Assembly: GCF_019139815.1 (NCBI RefSeq)
Contig: NZ_CP077079.1
Location: 1,302,001 to 1,366,000, forward strand
Source of the DNA: Pseudomonas asgharzadehiana
GTDB lineage: Bacteria; Pseudomonadota; Gammaproteobacteria; Pseudomonadales; Pseudomonadaceae
Reading direction: 5' to 3'
Length of the DNA: 64,000 bases
Shown here piece after piece: positions 20,654 through 29,900 of the stretch. Below the pieces are notes generated by a model. It made no database searches. It was not told the origin of the DNA and saw only the letters and a program-made list of their open reading frames with translations. The position numbers were made by a program, and so were the translations under genes. Every line of letters starts with the position of its first letter. Within the stretch, counting starts at the first letter, position 1.

Positions 20654-22030
20654 GTGTCCCGATCCTTTTCCCGTCGACAAATCCTGGGTGGCCTTGCGGG
20701 CCTGGCCGTAGTCGGTGCCGGCGCTGGCGGCGCCTACCGCTACTGGCTGGGAAAAGTCGCCGACGCCGAGGCGGGGCACGACTACGAGCTGATTGCCGCA
20801 CCGTTGGACGTGGAACTGGTGCCGGGCCACAAGACCCCCGCCTGGGCCTTCGGCCCGTCGGCACCGGGCACCGAGTTGCGTGTGCGCCAGGGCGAATGGC
20901 TGCGGGTGCGTTTCATCAACCACCTGCCGGTCGCCACCACCATCCACTGGCACGGTATCCGTCTGCCGCTGGAAATGGACGGCGTGCCCTACGTCTCGCA
21001 ACTGCCGGTGCTGCCCGGTGAGTACTTCGACTACAAATTCCGGGTGCCCGACGCCGGCAGCTATTGGTATCACCCCCATGTGAACAGCAGCGAAGAACTC
21101 GGCCGTGGCCTGGTCGGCCCGCTGATCGTGGAAGAGCGCGAACCCACCGGCTTCAAGTACGAACGCACCCTCAGCCTGAAAAGCTGGCACGTGGACGAGG
21201 AAGGCGCCTTCGTGGCCTTCAGCATTCCCCGTGAGGCGGCGCGCGGCGGCACGGCCGGCCGGCTGTCGACCATCAATGGTGTGTCCCAGGCGGTGATCGA
21301 TTTGCCGGCCGGGCAGATCACGCGCGTACGCCTGCTCAACCTCGACAACACCCTGACCTATCGCCTCAACATTCCGGACGTTGAAGCGCAGATCTACGCA
21401 TTGGATGGCAACCCCATCGAACCGCGCCCCCTCGGCAAAGAATACTGGCTGGGCCCCGGCATGCGTATCTGCCTGGCGATCAAGGCGCCGCCGGCGGGTG
21501 AAGAGTTGTCGATCCGTAACGGCCCGGTGCGCCTGGGCACCTTCCGCTCGGTGGCCAACACCGACGCGCCCACCCAGTGGCCGCCTGCATTGCCGGCCAA
21601 CCCCGTGGCCGAACCGGACCTGGCCAATGCCGAGAAACTCAACTTCAATTTCGAATGGGTCGGCTCGGTGTCGGTGGACAACGGCAAGCCGCCCAGTTTG
21701 TGGCAGATCAACGGCCAGGCCTGGGACATCACCGACAAGACCTGTGCCGATCGCCCGATTGCCAAACTGGAAAAGGGCAAGAGCTACATTTTTGAATTGA
21801 AGAACATGACCCAGTACCAGCACCCGATCCACCTGCACGGCATGAGCTTCAAGGTGATCGCCTCGAACCGCCACAAGGTGATCCCGTATTTCACCGACAC
21901 CTACCTGCTGGGCAAGAACGAGCGCGCTCGGGTGGCGTTGGTGGCGGATAACCCGGGTGTGTGGATGTTCCACTGCCACGTGATCGACCATATGGAAACC
22001 GGCCTGATGGCCGCCATCGAGGTGGCGTGA
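20654..22030 (+). CDS. Tat-exported multicopper oxidase
   Basis: A 458-residue three-cupredoxin-domain oxidase. The N-terminus has a twin-arginine signal (SRSFSRRQILGG then a hydrophobic stretch), so it folds with its metal before export to the periplasm. Copper-ligand motifs are all present: HWHG near residue 98, WYHPH near 140, HPIHLHG near 391 and HCHVIDH near 440. GTG 20654 is chosen because GAGG sits just upstream and it places the Tat motif at the N-terminus. No Met-rich CueO-type insert is seen. Its stop overlaps tadA by one base. The substrate (metal ion or organic reductant) cannot be read from the sequence. Confidence 0.9.
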   Translation: MSRSFSRRQILGGLAGLAVVGAGAGGAYRYWLGKVADAEAGHDYELIAAPLDVELVPGHKTPAWAFGPSAPGTELRVRQGEWLRVRFINHLPVATTIHWHGIRLPLEMDGVPYVSQLPVLPGEYFDYKFRVPDAGSYWYHPHVNSSEELGRGLVGPLIVEEREPTGFKYERTLSLKSWHVDEEGAFVAFSIPREAARGGTAGRLSTINGVSQAVIDLPAGQITRVRLLNLDNTLTYRLNIPDVEAQIYALDGNPIEPRPLGKEYWLGPGMRICLAIKAPPAGEELSIRNGPVRLGTFRSVANTDAPTQWPPALPANPVAEPDLANAEKLNFNFEWVGSVSVDNGKPPSLWQINGQAWDITDKTCADRPIAKLEKGKSYIFELKNMTQYQHPIHLHGMSFKVIASNRHKVIPYFTDTYLLGKNERARVALVADNPGVWMFHCHVIDHMETGLMAAIEVA

Positions 22031-22539
22031 TGCGCCAGATCCGCCCCGCCGCGATCATCGACCGCAGCCGCGACCAGCACTTCATGCGCCAAGCGCTGGC
22101 CCTCGCCGCCCAAGGCGCCGCGCTGGGCGAAGTGCCGGTGGGCGCGGTGCTGGTGCAGGACGGTGAAATCATCGGCCGCGGCTTCAACTGCCCGATCAGC
22201 GGCAACGACCCCAGCGCCCATGCCGAAATGGTCGCCATCCGCGCCGCCGCGCAAGCCATCAGCAACTATCGCCTGGTGGGCAGCACGCTGTATGTGACGC
22301 TGGAACCGTGCAGCATGTGCGCGGGTTTGATCGTACATTCGCGCGTGGCGCGGGTGGTGTTCGGTGCGCTGGAGCCCAAGGCGGGTATCGTGCAGAGCCA
22401 GGGGCAATTTTTTACCCAGGGGTTTCTCAACCATAAGGTTCTGTATGAAGGCGGCGTATTGGCCGAGGAGTGCGGGACGGTCCTGAGCGAATTCTTCAAA
22501 GCCCGAAGAGCAAAAACACCACTGTCTAAAGAACACTGA
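22030..22539 (+). CDS. tadA: tRNA-specific adenosine deaminase TadA
   Basis: A 169-residue zinc deaminase that converts A34 to inosine in tRNA-Arg. The zinc and catalytic motif is HAEM near residue 65, and the second zinc pair is in PCSMCAG near residue 95. The ATG shares one base with the multicopper oxidase stop (TGATG), so it is probably translated from the same message. A single REP arm starts directly after its stop. Confidence 0.95.
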   Translation: MRQIRPAAIIDRSRDQHFMRQALALAAQGAALGEVPVGAVLVQDGEIIGRGFNCPISGNDPSAHAEMVAIRAAAQAISNYRLVGSTLYVTLEPCSMCAGLIVHSRVARVVFGALEPKAGIVQSQGQFFTQGFLNHKVLYEGGVLAEECGTVLSEFFKARRAKTPLSKEH

Positions 22540-22540
22540 G

Positions 22541-22556
22541 GGCCCCCTCCCACATT
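22541..22556. repeat. Single REP arm
   Basis: GCCCCCTCCCACATTG, one REP arm without a partner, lies directly after the tadA stop and before the convergent end of cmoB. Confidence 0.75.
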
Positions 22557-22582
22557 GGGATCTCTATTGGATCTATACCGGT

Positions 22583-23539
22583 TTATTTCCTGGCGATAAT
22601 CACCGCCCGCATCGGCGCCGGCAGCCCTTCAATCGTTTTGCTGTGATCGTCCGGGTCGAGGAAATCACTCAGCGACTGATACTTCATCCACTCCGTGCCC
22701 CGCTGTTCCTCCACCGTGGTCACGCTCACATCCACGCAGCGCACATCGCTGAAACCGGCGCGGCGCAGCCAGAGCATCAGCGCCGGCACCGATGGCAGGA
22801 ACCACACATTACGCATCTGCGCATAGCGGTCTTCCGGCACCAGCACCTGTTGCTGATCACCTTCAACCACCAGGGTTTCCAACACCAACTCGCCGCCCTT
22901 GACCAGGGTGTCCTTGAGCGCCAGCAGATGCTCGATCGGCGAGCGGCGGTGATAAAACACACCCATGGAAAACACCGTATCGAAGCCCTCCAGGTTTGCC
23001 GGCAAGTCTTCGAACGGGAACGGCAGGTGCCAGGCCTTGGGCTCTGACAGGTAACGCTGCACGGCCTGGAACTGGCAGAAGAACAGCCAGTTGGGGTCCA
23101 CGCCAATCACGCTGTCGGCGCCGGCGCCGAGCATGCGCCACATGTAGTAACCGTTGCCGCAGCCCACATCGAGGATGCGCTTGCCCTTGAGGTTCAGGTG
23201 CGGCGCCACGCGGGACCACTTCCAGTCCGAGCGCCATTCGGTGTCCACATGCACCCCGAACAGGTGGAACGGGCCTTTGCGCCATGGGCTCAACCCCATC
23301 AACGCGCTGTGCATTTGCGTGCGGGTGGCGTCGTCGCAGTCGGTGTCCAGGGTCAGGCCATTGAGCAAGTCGACGTCGCTGGGCTGAACCTTGGGCAGTG
23401 CATCCAGCGCACTTTGCCAGCGCTCCAGGTCGCCATGACCTTTCTCCATCTTGCTGTCGAGCTGCGCTTGCAGGCCCTGGGCCCAAACGGCCAGGGGAGT
23501 GCCGACCAGATGGCGGGCGAGGGGGGACAAATCAATCAT
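22583..23539 (-). CDS. cmoB: tRNA U34 carboxymethyltransferase CmoB
   Basis: A 318-residue methyltransferase-fold enzyme that transfers the carboxymethyl group of carboxy-SAM to 5-hydroxyuridine 34 of tRNAs. The cofactor motif is [15 protein letters not shown] near residue 125, and the block [10 protein letters not shown] before it is typical. It overlaps cmoA by 4 bases and is translated after it, matching the pathway order in which CmoA makes carboxy-SAM and CmoB uses it. Confidence 0.95.
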   Translation of the reverse strand: MIDLSPLARHLVGTPLAVWAQGLQAQLDSKMEKGHGDLERWQSALDALPKVQPSDVDLLNGLTLDTDCDDATRTQMHSALMGLSPWRKGPFHLFGVHVDTEWRSDWKWSRVAPHLNLKGKRILDVGCGNGYYMWRMLGAGADSVIGVDPNWLFFCQFQAVQRYLSEPKAWHLPFPFEDLPANLEGFDTVFSMGVFYHRRSPIEHLLALKDTLVKGGELVLETLVVEGDQQQVLVPEDRYAQMRNVWFLPSVPALMLWLRRAGFSDVRCVDVSVTTVEEQRGTEWMKYQSLSDFLDPDDHSKTIEGLPAPMRAVIIARK

Positions 23540-24279
23540 GGCAAGGCAATCAACGAGGCAAAGTTAAGACACTGGAACCACGGCACGACTTTCGAAAACC
23601 CGGCCGCCAGCAGGCGTTCGCGATGTTCTTCGAGGCTGTCGGGCTTCATGACGTTTTCGATGGCGCTGCGCTTCTGGGCGATTTCCAATTCGCTGTAGCC
23701 GTTGGCGCGTTTGAACGCGATATGCAGGTCGGTGAGCAACGCATGTTCTTCAACATCGTTGAAGCGCAGCTTTTCCGAGAGGATCAACGCACCGCCCGGC
23801 AGCAGCGCCTGGCGGATACGCCCAAGCAGCGCCAGGCGCTCGGCCGGGGCGATGAATTGCAGGGTGAAATTCAGCGCCACCACCGAGGCCGGCTGGAACT
23901 GCAGCGCGAGGATATCGCCCTCGACCACCTCCACCGGCAGCAGCTCCTGGAACATCGAGTCCTGGCCGTTAAGGTATTGACGGCAACGCTCGACCATCGC
24001 TGCCGAGTTATCCACAGCGATCACCCGGCAGCCGTCGGTACGTACATGCCGGCGCAACGCCTGGGTCACCGCGCCAAGGGAGGAACCGAGGTCGTAGAGC
24101 ACACTGTGGGGCTGGGCAAACTGCGCGGCGAGTACGCCAAGGTTTTCGACGATCGTCGGGTAACCCGGCACCGAGCGTTTGATCATGTCCGGGAACACCC
24201 GCACCACGTCCTCGTTAAAGGCGAAGTCCGGCACCTGGGGCAGGGGCTGGGCGAATAGGCGATCGGGTTCTTTGCTCAC
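23536..24279 (-). CDS. cmoA: Carboxy-SAM synthase CmoA
   Basis: A 247-residue enzyme that makes carboxy-S-adenosylmethionine from SAM and prephenate. Family blocks are [20 protein letters not shown] near residue 18 and the cofactor-binding stretch [16 protein letters not shown] near residue 60. It is the first gene of a two-gene operon with cmoB. The upstream gap to the divergent gene at 24468 is about 190 bases. Confidence 0.95.
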   Translation of the reverse strand: MSKEPDRLFAQPLPQVPDFAFNEDVVRVFPDMIKRSVPGYPTIVENLGVLAAQFAQPHSVLYDLGSSLGAVTQALRRHVRTDGCRVIAVDNSAAMVERCRQYLNGQDSMFQELLPVEVVEGDILALQFQPASVVALNFTLQFIAPAERLALLGRIRQALLPGGALILSEKLRFNDVEEHALLTDLHIAFKRANGYSELEIAQKRSAIENVMKPDSLEEHRERLLAAGFSKVVPWFQCLNFASLIALP

Positions 24280-24467
24280 GGTTGTTCCGGCGACGAAGGG
24301 GGAAAGGCCGGCATTTTAGCCAAGTTGGCCGGTGCGTGCATGGTTGATCGGACCGTTAGTCAGTCGTGTGAGCTACCTGTCAACTCTGACAGTAGACGCC
24401 CTGACATTAGGCGACCTAGCTTAACGAGTCGGTGAATCGCACCGTTAAATCGCCAGAGGGTATGGAC

Positions 24468-24836
24468 ATGAGTCTTACAATTGCTTCTACCGATTCCGAG
24501 TTGGATGCGCAAATCAAAGCCATCCTCAAAGACGAGCGTGTTTCGCCAGTGGAGTTCATTGAGTTCAGAAAACGTTCCGATGATGACGTTGCTAAGAACA
24601 AGCGTCTGGCCTTAAACGATAACTTGCGCATTATTTCCAACGCAGCCGACATCCTGGCGGATGCGATAAAGCTGTTGACGCTGGAAGCCAGACGCCTTGA
24701 TCTGGGCGTGCGAGACAACACGGACCCGGCAAAAAACGCCGAAAAAGACGCCGAAAAAGCGCTGTTGAAGAAGGCCATCGAAGCCCAGTTGGCCTATACC
24801 GTGGTCAGCTACAAATCCACCTTGGAGCGATTGTAG
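24468..24836 (+). CDS. Small hypothetical protein, unknown function
   Basis: A 122-residue protein that I do not recognise. It is charged and probably mostly helical, with no signal peptide, membrane segment or Cys, and has an Ala/Lys/Asp/Glu-rich stretch near residues 80-100 (NAEKDAEKALLKKA). Start codons at 24432, 24462 and 24468 are possible; AGAGGG at 24455-24460 best fits ATG 24468. Its base use is less GC-rich than its neighbours. The 3' end overlaps the convergent YhhN gene by 28 bases. Confidence 0.65.
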   Translation: MSLTIASTDSELDAQIKAILKDERVSPVEFIEFRKRSDDDVAKNKRLALNDNLRIISNAADILADAIKLLTLEARRLDLGVRDNTDPAKNAEKDAEKALLKKAIEAQLAYTVVSYKSTLERL

Positions 24837-25480
24837 GCTTCGTCCTTGGCGTGTCGCTGGCTGAACGCAGATGCAGTGATACCCCACTGGCCCAGCCAGT
24901 ACGTGGCGATCAGCAAATACGGCGCCGCATCGAACGCCACCACAAAGCGATTGATGCCAATCAGTGTGTCGGAAAGCACAAACGACACCGCGCCCGCTGC
25001 CGCCAGCAGTGCCGAGCGTTGCGGCACCTGGCTGCCGAGGCGGGCGAGGGCGCGCCAGAGCATGGCGCTGATCACCAGGGCGTAAACCACCACGGGAATC
25101 AGCAAGTCGCCCAGGCCATGGGCGATCAGGATGCTCAACAGGATCGCGCCCACGCCCAGCGCCAGTACCAACGGCAGCAGGGCCAAACGTCGGCAATCGC
25201 TGAAATAGGCTTTGAGGTACGCCAGGTGCGCACACAGAAACGCGCCAAGGCCGAAGATAAACAGGTCGCCCGGCCAGGCGAGCAACACATCGCCCACCAG
25301 GGAAAAAATCAGCCCAAGGCTGATCCAGCGTCGATAGTCGGTGGGCGGTGCATCATGCAACCAGCCCAGCAGCGCCAGCACCGGCAAGGGTTTGACCAGC
25401 AGGCAGAGCAGCGTGGCATGGGTGGTCAGGCCGTAGACAAACGTGGCGGCGCCCATCAACGCCAGAATCAGCCAGGGCAT
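24809..25480 (-). CDS. YhhN family membrane protein (lysoplasmalogenase-like)
   Basis: A 223-residue protein with about seven or eight hydrophobic segments covering most of its length. Family motifs are the LVKPLPVLAL block near residue 30 and ISLGLIFSLVGDVLLAWPG near residue 55, holding the conserved Lys and Asp of the YhhN/TMEM86 family. Animal members hydrolyse lysoplasmalogen; the bacterial substrate is not settled. It starts one base after the stop of the icp-like gene, so the two form an operon. Confidence 0.88.
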   Translation of the reverse strand: MPWLILALMGAATFVYGLTTHATLLCLLVKPLPVLALLGWLHDAPPTDYRRWISLGLIFSLVGDVLLAWPGDLFIFGLGAFLCAHLAYLKAYFSDCRRLALLPLVLALGVGAILLSILIAHGLGDLLIPVVVYALVISAMLWRALARLGSQVPQRSALLAAAGAVSFVLSDTLIGINRFVVAFDAAPYLLIATYWLGQWGITASAFSQRHAKDEAYNRSKVDL

Positions 25481-25481
25481 A

Positions 25482-25871
25482 TCAGTTCACCGTAATGGCG
25501 CAGTCGAAGGTCTCGACCGGTTCGGCCTCCGGTTCCCAGGGTTGTTGAGAGGTCAGGCGCAAACGGCCCTGGCCGGCGGCGAAGGCCTGGAAGCGCCAAG
25601 TCGACTGGCCACCGCCACCGATCACCCCCGATTCCGTGCTGCTGTAGACCTCGGGGCTCAGCGCGCGCAGCACGCCGCCGGCGGAATCCTGGATGGCCCA
25701 GCGGTAGCCGGTGGTGGGGTTGCTTGGCAGCGTCAGGATCAGGGTTTGCCCGTTTTTAAGCTGGAGCGGGCAGGCGCTCTGGTTTTCCACGGTGACGTGT
25801 TGCTTCGGCGCGCTGGCGCATGCGGCCAGCAGGGCAAGGCTCAAGGGGAGAAGCAGGCGGGCAGCGGTCAT
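25482..25871 (-). CDS. icp: Chagasin-family (I42) peptidase inhibitor lipoprotein
   Basis: A 129-residue exported protein. The signal peptide ends in the lipobox LLAACAS, so it is probably a lipoprotein. The mature part shows chagasin-type loops: SNPTTGYRW (the NPTTG loop that enters the protease active site), a glycine-rich GVIGGGGQSTW loop, and a final beta region. The family inhibits papain-like cysteine peptidases. The longer upstream frame is rejected because ATG 25871 gives the signal peptide. In P. aeruginosa an icp gene also lies beside asrA, which supports the name. Confidence 0.85.
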   Translation of the reverse strand: MTAARLLLPLSLALLAACASAPKQHVTVENQSACPLQLKNGQTLILTLPSNPTTGYRWAIQDSAGGVLRALSPEVYSSTESGVIGGGGQSTWRFQAFAAGQGRLRLTSQQPWEPEAEPVETFDCAITVN

Positions 25872-25961
25872 GAGGGCTCCGTTTAGACACGACGAAGGGC
25901 GAGCATAACCGAAGATGGGGCAAGGTGTGACAGGCGGGTGGGGTGTTGGCGGGGTGGGCTT

Positions 25962-26036
25962 CATCGGGGGCAAGCCCCCTCCCACATTTTGATGTGTGAA
26001 CACATTCAAAAGTGGGAGGGGGCTTGCTCCCGATGC
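25962..26036. repeat. REPIN (opposite arm order)
   Basis: Here the arm ATCGGGGGCAAGCCCCCTCC comes first and AGTGGGAGGGGGCTTGCTCC second, the reverse order of the other doublets, around about 20 bases. It lies between asrA and the I42 inhibitor gene. Confidence 0.88.
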
Positions 26037-26061
26037 GGCCTTCACAGACGCTGCAGATTTA

Positions 26062-28482
26062 TCAGAAAAGCACCTTCGCCACATCCGCAAAGCGCTTGGC
26101 AAAGTGCACGGTCATGCCTTCCTTCAGGTAGTCCGGCAACTCTTCAAAGCTGCCGCGATTGGGCTCCGGCAAAATCAGCTCATGGATCTTCTGGCGCCGC
26201 GCCGCAATCACCTTTTCACGCACACCGCCAATCGGCAGCACGTGCCCGGTCAATGTCAGTTCGCCGGTCATGGCCACGCCTTTTTTCGGCGGCTGGTTGC
26301 GCGCCAACGACAACAGCGCACTGGCCATGGTCACGCCGGCGCTCGGGCCGTCCTTCGGTGTGGCGCCTTCCGGCACGTGCAAGTGCACGAACGCTTCGTC
26401 GAAGAACTTCGGATCACCGCCAAACGACTTCAGGTTTGAGCTGATGTAGCTGTAGGCGATTTCGGCGGACTCTTTCATCACTTCACCCAACTGCCCGGTG
26501 AGCTTGAAGCCACGGTTGAGCGTGTGGATGCGAGTGGCTTCGATCGGCAATGTCGCGCCGCCCATGCTGGTCCAGGCCAAACCTGTGATCACGCCGGTGC
26601 CCGACAGTACCTGCTCGTTGCGAAACACCGGCATTCCCAGGGAGCTTTCCAGATCCTTGTTGCCGATCTTGATCACCGCGTCCGGCTCATCCAGCAGCTT
26701 GACTACCGCTTTGCGCACCAGTTTGCCCAACTGTTTTTCCAACTGACGCACCCCGGCTTCGCGGGCGTAGCCGTCGATCAATGCGCGCAGGGCGCCGTCG
26801 CTGATGGTCAGGCTGTTTTTCGCCACGCCGGCTTTTTCCAGCTGCTTGGGCCACAGGTGGCGTTTGGCGATGGCGACTTTTTCTTCGGTGATATAGCCCG
26901 ACAGGCGAATCACTTCCATACGGTCGAGCAACGGGCCGGGGATCGAATCCAGGGTGTTGGCGGTGCACACGAACAGCACTTTGGACAGGTCCAGGCGCAG
27001 GTCCAGGTAGTGGTCTAGAAATTCGACGTTCTGCTCCGGGTCCAGGGTTTCCAGCAGCGCGGAGGCCGGGTCGCCCTGGAAGCTCTGGCCCATCTTGTCG
27101 ATCTCGTCGAGCATGATCACCGGGTTCATCACTTCCACATCTTTAAGCGCCTGCACCAGCTTGCCCGGCAGGGCGCCGATGTAGGTGCGGCGATGGCCCT
27201 TGATCTCGGCCTCGTCGCGCATGCCGCCGACGCTGAAGCGGTAGAACGGTCGGCCCAGGGACTCGGCGATGGACTTGCCCACGCTGGTCTTGCCCACGCC
27301 CGGCGGGCCAACGAGCAGCACGATGGAACCGGCGACTTCGCCTTTATAGGCTCCCACCGCGAGGAATTCGAGGATACGGCTCTTGATGTCGTCCAGGCCG
27401 GCATGGTGTTTATCCAACACCTTGCGCGCATGTTTGAGGTCGAGTTTGTCCTCGCCATAGACGCCCCACGGCACTGCGGTGGCCCAGTCGAGGTAATTGC
27501 GGGTGACCGCGTATTCCGGCGAGCCGGTTTCCAGGATCGACAGTTTATTGAGTTCTTCATCAATACGTTTTTGCGCCTGGGCCGGCAGCACCTTGCCTTG
27601 CAGCCGTTGCTCGAACTGTTCGACATCCGCACTGCGGTCGTCCTTGGTCAAGCCCAGCTCTTGCTGGATGACCTTGAGCTGTTCCTTGAGGAAAAACTCG
27701 CGCTGGTGCTCACCGATCTTGCGGTTCACCTCGGCGGAAAGTTCTTTTTGCAGGCGTGCGACCTCTACCTCTTTGCGCAGCATCGGCAGCACTTTCTCCA
27801 TGCGTTTGAGCATGGGCACGCAGTCCAGCACTTCCTGCAATTCGTTACCGGTGGCCGAGGTCAGCGCGGCGGCAAAGTCGGTCAGCGGCGACGGGTCGTT
27901 GGGGCTGAAGCGATTGAGGTAGTTTTTCAGCTCTTCGCTGTACAGCGGGTTGAGCGGCAGCAGCTCCTTGATCGCGTTGATCAGCGCCATGCCGTAGGCC
28001 TTGACCTCATCGGTCGGCTCGGAGGGCTGGTGCGGGTATTCGACTTCCACCAGGTACGGTGGGCGGTGGTGCTTGAGCCAGGTCTTGATGCGCACCCGCG
28101 TCAGGCCCTGCGCAACGAATTGCAGCTTGCCGTTCTCACGGCTGGCGTGGTGCACCTTCACCAGCGTGCCGTACAGCGGCAGGCTGGAGGTGTCGAAGTG
28201 GCGCGGATCTTCCGGCGGCGTGTCCATGAAAAACAGCGCGAGGGAATGGTGGTCGGATTTGCTCACCAGCTCCAGGGTCTCGGCCCACGGGTCTTCATTG
28301 ACGATCACCGGCAACACTTGCGCCGGGAAGAACGGCCGGTTGTGGATCGGGATGATGTAGACCTTGTCCGGCAGGTTTTGCCCAGGCAGGGCCAGGCCCG
28401 TATTGGACGAAGGGGATTCAGCGTTTTCGGGGTCGGCGTAGTCGTTGAGGTCGTAATCGGGGAATTCTTGCTGGTCGCTCAT
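26062..28482 (-). CDS. asrA: Lon-like ATP-dependent protease AsrA
   Basis: An 806-residue LonA-type protease. The N-terminal substrate-binding domain (about 38-240) is followed by a coiled-coil linker, the AAA+ module with Walker A GPPGVGKTS near residue 392, Walker B IMLDEID, and the C-terminal peptidase with Ser in KDGPSAG near residue 710 and Lys in GGVREK near 752. It differs from canonical Lon by its acidic N-terminal tail and by lacking clpX nearby. Position beside icp and near the era-recO-pdxJ block matches AsrA of P. aeruginosa, a protease that raises the heat-shock response under aminoglycoside stress. The heat-shock type promoter upstream fits. Confidence 0.9.
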   Translation of the reverse strand: MSDQQEFPDYDLNDYADPENAESPSSNTGLALPGQNLPDKVYIIPIHNRPFFPAQVLPVIVNEDPWAETLELVSKSDHHSLALFFMDTPPEDPRHFDTSSLPLYGTLVKVHHASRENGKLQFVAQGLTRVRIKTWLKHHRPPYLVEVEYPHQPSEPTDEVKAYGMALINAIKELLPLNPLYSEELKNYLNRFSPNDPSPLTDFAAALTSATGNELQEVLDCVPMLKRMEKVLPMLRKEVEVARLQKELSAEVNRKIGEHQREFFLKEQLKVIQQELGLTKDDRSADVEQFEQRLQGKVLPAQAQKRIDEELNKLSILETGSPEYAVTRNYLDWATAVPWGVYGEDKLDLKHARKVLDKHHAGLDDIKSRILEFLAVGAYKGEVAGSIVLLVGPPGVGKTSVGKSIAESLGRPFYRFSVGGMRDEAEIKGHRRTYIGALPGKLVQALKDVEVMNPVIMLDEIDKMGQSFQGDPASALLETLDPEQNVEFLDHYLDLRLDLSKVLFVCTANTLDSIPGPLLDRMEVIRLSGYITEEKVAIAKRHLWPKQLEKAGVAKNSLTISDGALRALIDGYAREAGVRQLEKQLGKLVRKAVVKLLDEPDAVIKIGNKDLESSLGMPVFRNEQVLSGTGVITGLAWTSMGGATLPIEATRIHTLNRGFKLTGQLGEVMKESAEIAYSYISSNLKSFGGDPKFFDEAFVHLHVPEGATPKDGPSAGVTMASALLSLARNQPPKKGVAMTGELTLTGHVLPIGGVREKVIAARRQKIHELILPEPNRGSFEELPDYLKEGMTVHFAKRFADVAKVLF

Positions 28483-28511
28483 GGGGCACCTGCATCAGGA
28501 AGTATGGTGCT

Positions 28512-28540
28512 TAGATGGGGCAGGGCAATGGTGGTTTCAA
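28512..28540 (-). promoter_or_regulatory. Sigma-32 (RpoH) type promoter of asrA
   Basis: On the minus strand the sequence reads TTGAAA, 14 bases, then CCCCATCTA. This agrees very well with the heat-shock consensus (CTTGAA, about 13-15 bases, CCCCATNT). It ends about 30 bases before the asrA start codon at 28482. Confidence 0.78.
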
Positions 28541-28596
28541 TGGGGGCGGTGACATAGCAACAATTTGCATGAAATTTCGCATGTGACTCGGTCAAT

Positions 28597-28614
28597 GTGG
28601 GAGGGGGCTTGCTC
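28597..28614. repeat. Single REP arm touching the GntR gene end
   Basis: GTGGGAGGGGGCTTGCTC is one REP arm with no visible partner. Its last bases overlap the first bases of the GntR stop codon (28613-28615, minus strand). Confidence 0.75.
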
Positions 28615-29602
28615 AGCTGATTTTATGCAGGTAGGCGGGCAGCGGTTGTTCAGGAAGTACGGAAAGCACCTTCAACCGCTGCAACATCCGCTGGCTGGCC
28701 CGTTGCAAATGCTCGCGCAAATTCAACGCCGCCGCATCAAACGCGCCATGCAGCAACAACTCCAGAATCAAGCGATGTTCAGCCAACATCGCCGGATCAG
28801 CGCCGATCCCCAGCAAACGGTAGAAAATCCGGCTGATGATCATCGGGCTCTGGCCCTGGCGAATCAGCGCGGCGATCTTGCGGTTCTGCAGCCCGGCCAG
28901 GCAGCGCTGGTGCAGGTCCTCTTCGATCTGCTCGATGGCTTCCAGGCTGCATTGCGGGCTGTCCTGGGCGTCGAGCACGCGTTGCAACATGGCTTGGAGC
29001 AGGTCGCGGTCCAGGTCCGGTGCGCTTTGGCGCAGGGCTTCGGGCTCCAGGCAGGCGCGCAGTTCGTAGTCTTCGGTGACTTCCCTGGCAGTCAGCGGGC
29101 CGGCCAGCCATTGGGAGTAGGGCTCCTTTTCGACCAGGCCACGGTCGCGCAGGCGCATCAGCGCTTCACGCACCACTGCGCGGCTGACGCCGTAATGGGC
29201 GGCGGCGGCTTGCTCATCCAGGCGGTAATGGCCGAAAGCGATGCAGGTGGACAGCGCCGCGCCAATCTCCTCAACGATGCGCTCGCCCAGCGGCCGCGTG
29301 TCCACCAGTTCACCCTCATCGTTCAGGCCCAACTGCCCATGGCTCAGCGGCAGGCGCAGCGGCTCCATGGCCAGGCCGTCGGGGTTGATCAGGTAACCGC
29401 GCCCGTTGAAACGGCAGATCAGGCCTTCGGCGTGCAGCAGGTCCAGCGCCTTGCGCACCGGCACGCGGCTGGTGCCGAACAGCTCGGCCAGCGGGGCTTC
29501 CAGCAACACCAGCCCATGGCGCGCCGTGCCGTTGACGATCGCATCACGCAGCACTTGGTGAATCATCGCGTAACGGGAGGCCGAGGCGGACACTGCTTTC
29601 AT
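28613..29602 (-). CDS. GntR/FCD regulator with two helix-turn-helix domains
   Basis: A 329-residue regulator starting MKAVSASASRYAMIH. Two winged-helix DNA-binding units are visible: the first near residues 10-75 (LAELFGTSRVPVRKALDLL, wing ICRFNGRGYL) and a second near 100-165 (YGVSRAVVREALMRLRDRG). The C-terminal FCD ligand domain (about 175-315) has conserved His in EDLHQRCLAG, LAEHRLILELL and LREHLQRA, which usually bind a metal. Standard FadR/FCD proteins are about 230 residues with one such unit, so this one is unusual. It is divergent from the amidase-to-CobW operon and probably controls it by sensing a carboxylate intermediate. Upstream in-frame starts lack a good ribosome-binding site. 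Confidence 0.87.
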   Translation of the reverse strand: MKAVSASASRYAMIHQVLRDAIVNGTARHGLVLLEAPLAELFGTSRVPVRKALDLLHAEGLICRFNGRGYLINPDGLAMEPLRLPLSHGQLGLNDEGELVDTRPLGERIVEEIGAALSTCIAFGHYRLDEQAAAAHYGVSRAVVREALMRLRDRGLVEKEPYSQWLAGPLTAREVTEDYELRACLEPEALRQSAPDLDRDLLQAMLQRVLDAQDSPQCSLEAIEQIEEDLHQRCLAGLQNRKIAALIRQGQSPMIISRIFYRLLGIGADPAMLAEHRLILELLLHGAFDAAALNLREHLQRASQRMLQRLKVLSVLPEQPLPAYLHKIS

Positions 29603-29734
29603 CGCGTTCTCTGAGAATTCTGGGGCATGTAGGGCGGTGGCCGGGGATTCTCTCATAGATGCGCCTGTCACTCTGCGCCACGGTGATGGCACTTTTTTGG
29701 GGCCTTGAAGCCGAGAATGTTACTTTTCTGCACC

Positions 29735-29763
29735 AAAATGTACTTATTAATAAAAGATACATT
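29735..29763 (-). promoter_or_regulatory. Operator copy 1 (near the GntR gene)
   Basis: Read on the minus strand it is AATGTATC, TTTTATTAATA, AGTACATTTT. It aligns without gaps to the plus-strand copy at 29901, sharing the centre TTTTATTAATA and flanking TGTA/GTAC steps. It is a likely site for the adjacent GntR regulator. Confidence 0.7.
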
Positions 29764-29900
29764 ATTCCATTGAAGGCCTATCGGTCCGCCCCGGCCGTAT
29801 TTTTTCGGTCAGCCTACGTATCTAGCCGGCACGTCCAGGCTAAAAAACCGATAAGACCAAAACACCTGCCTGAAGACTGGCACGGAATCTGCCTTTGTAA

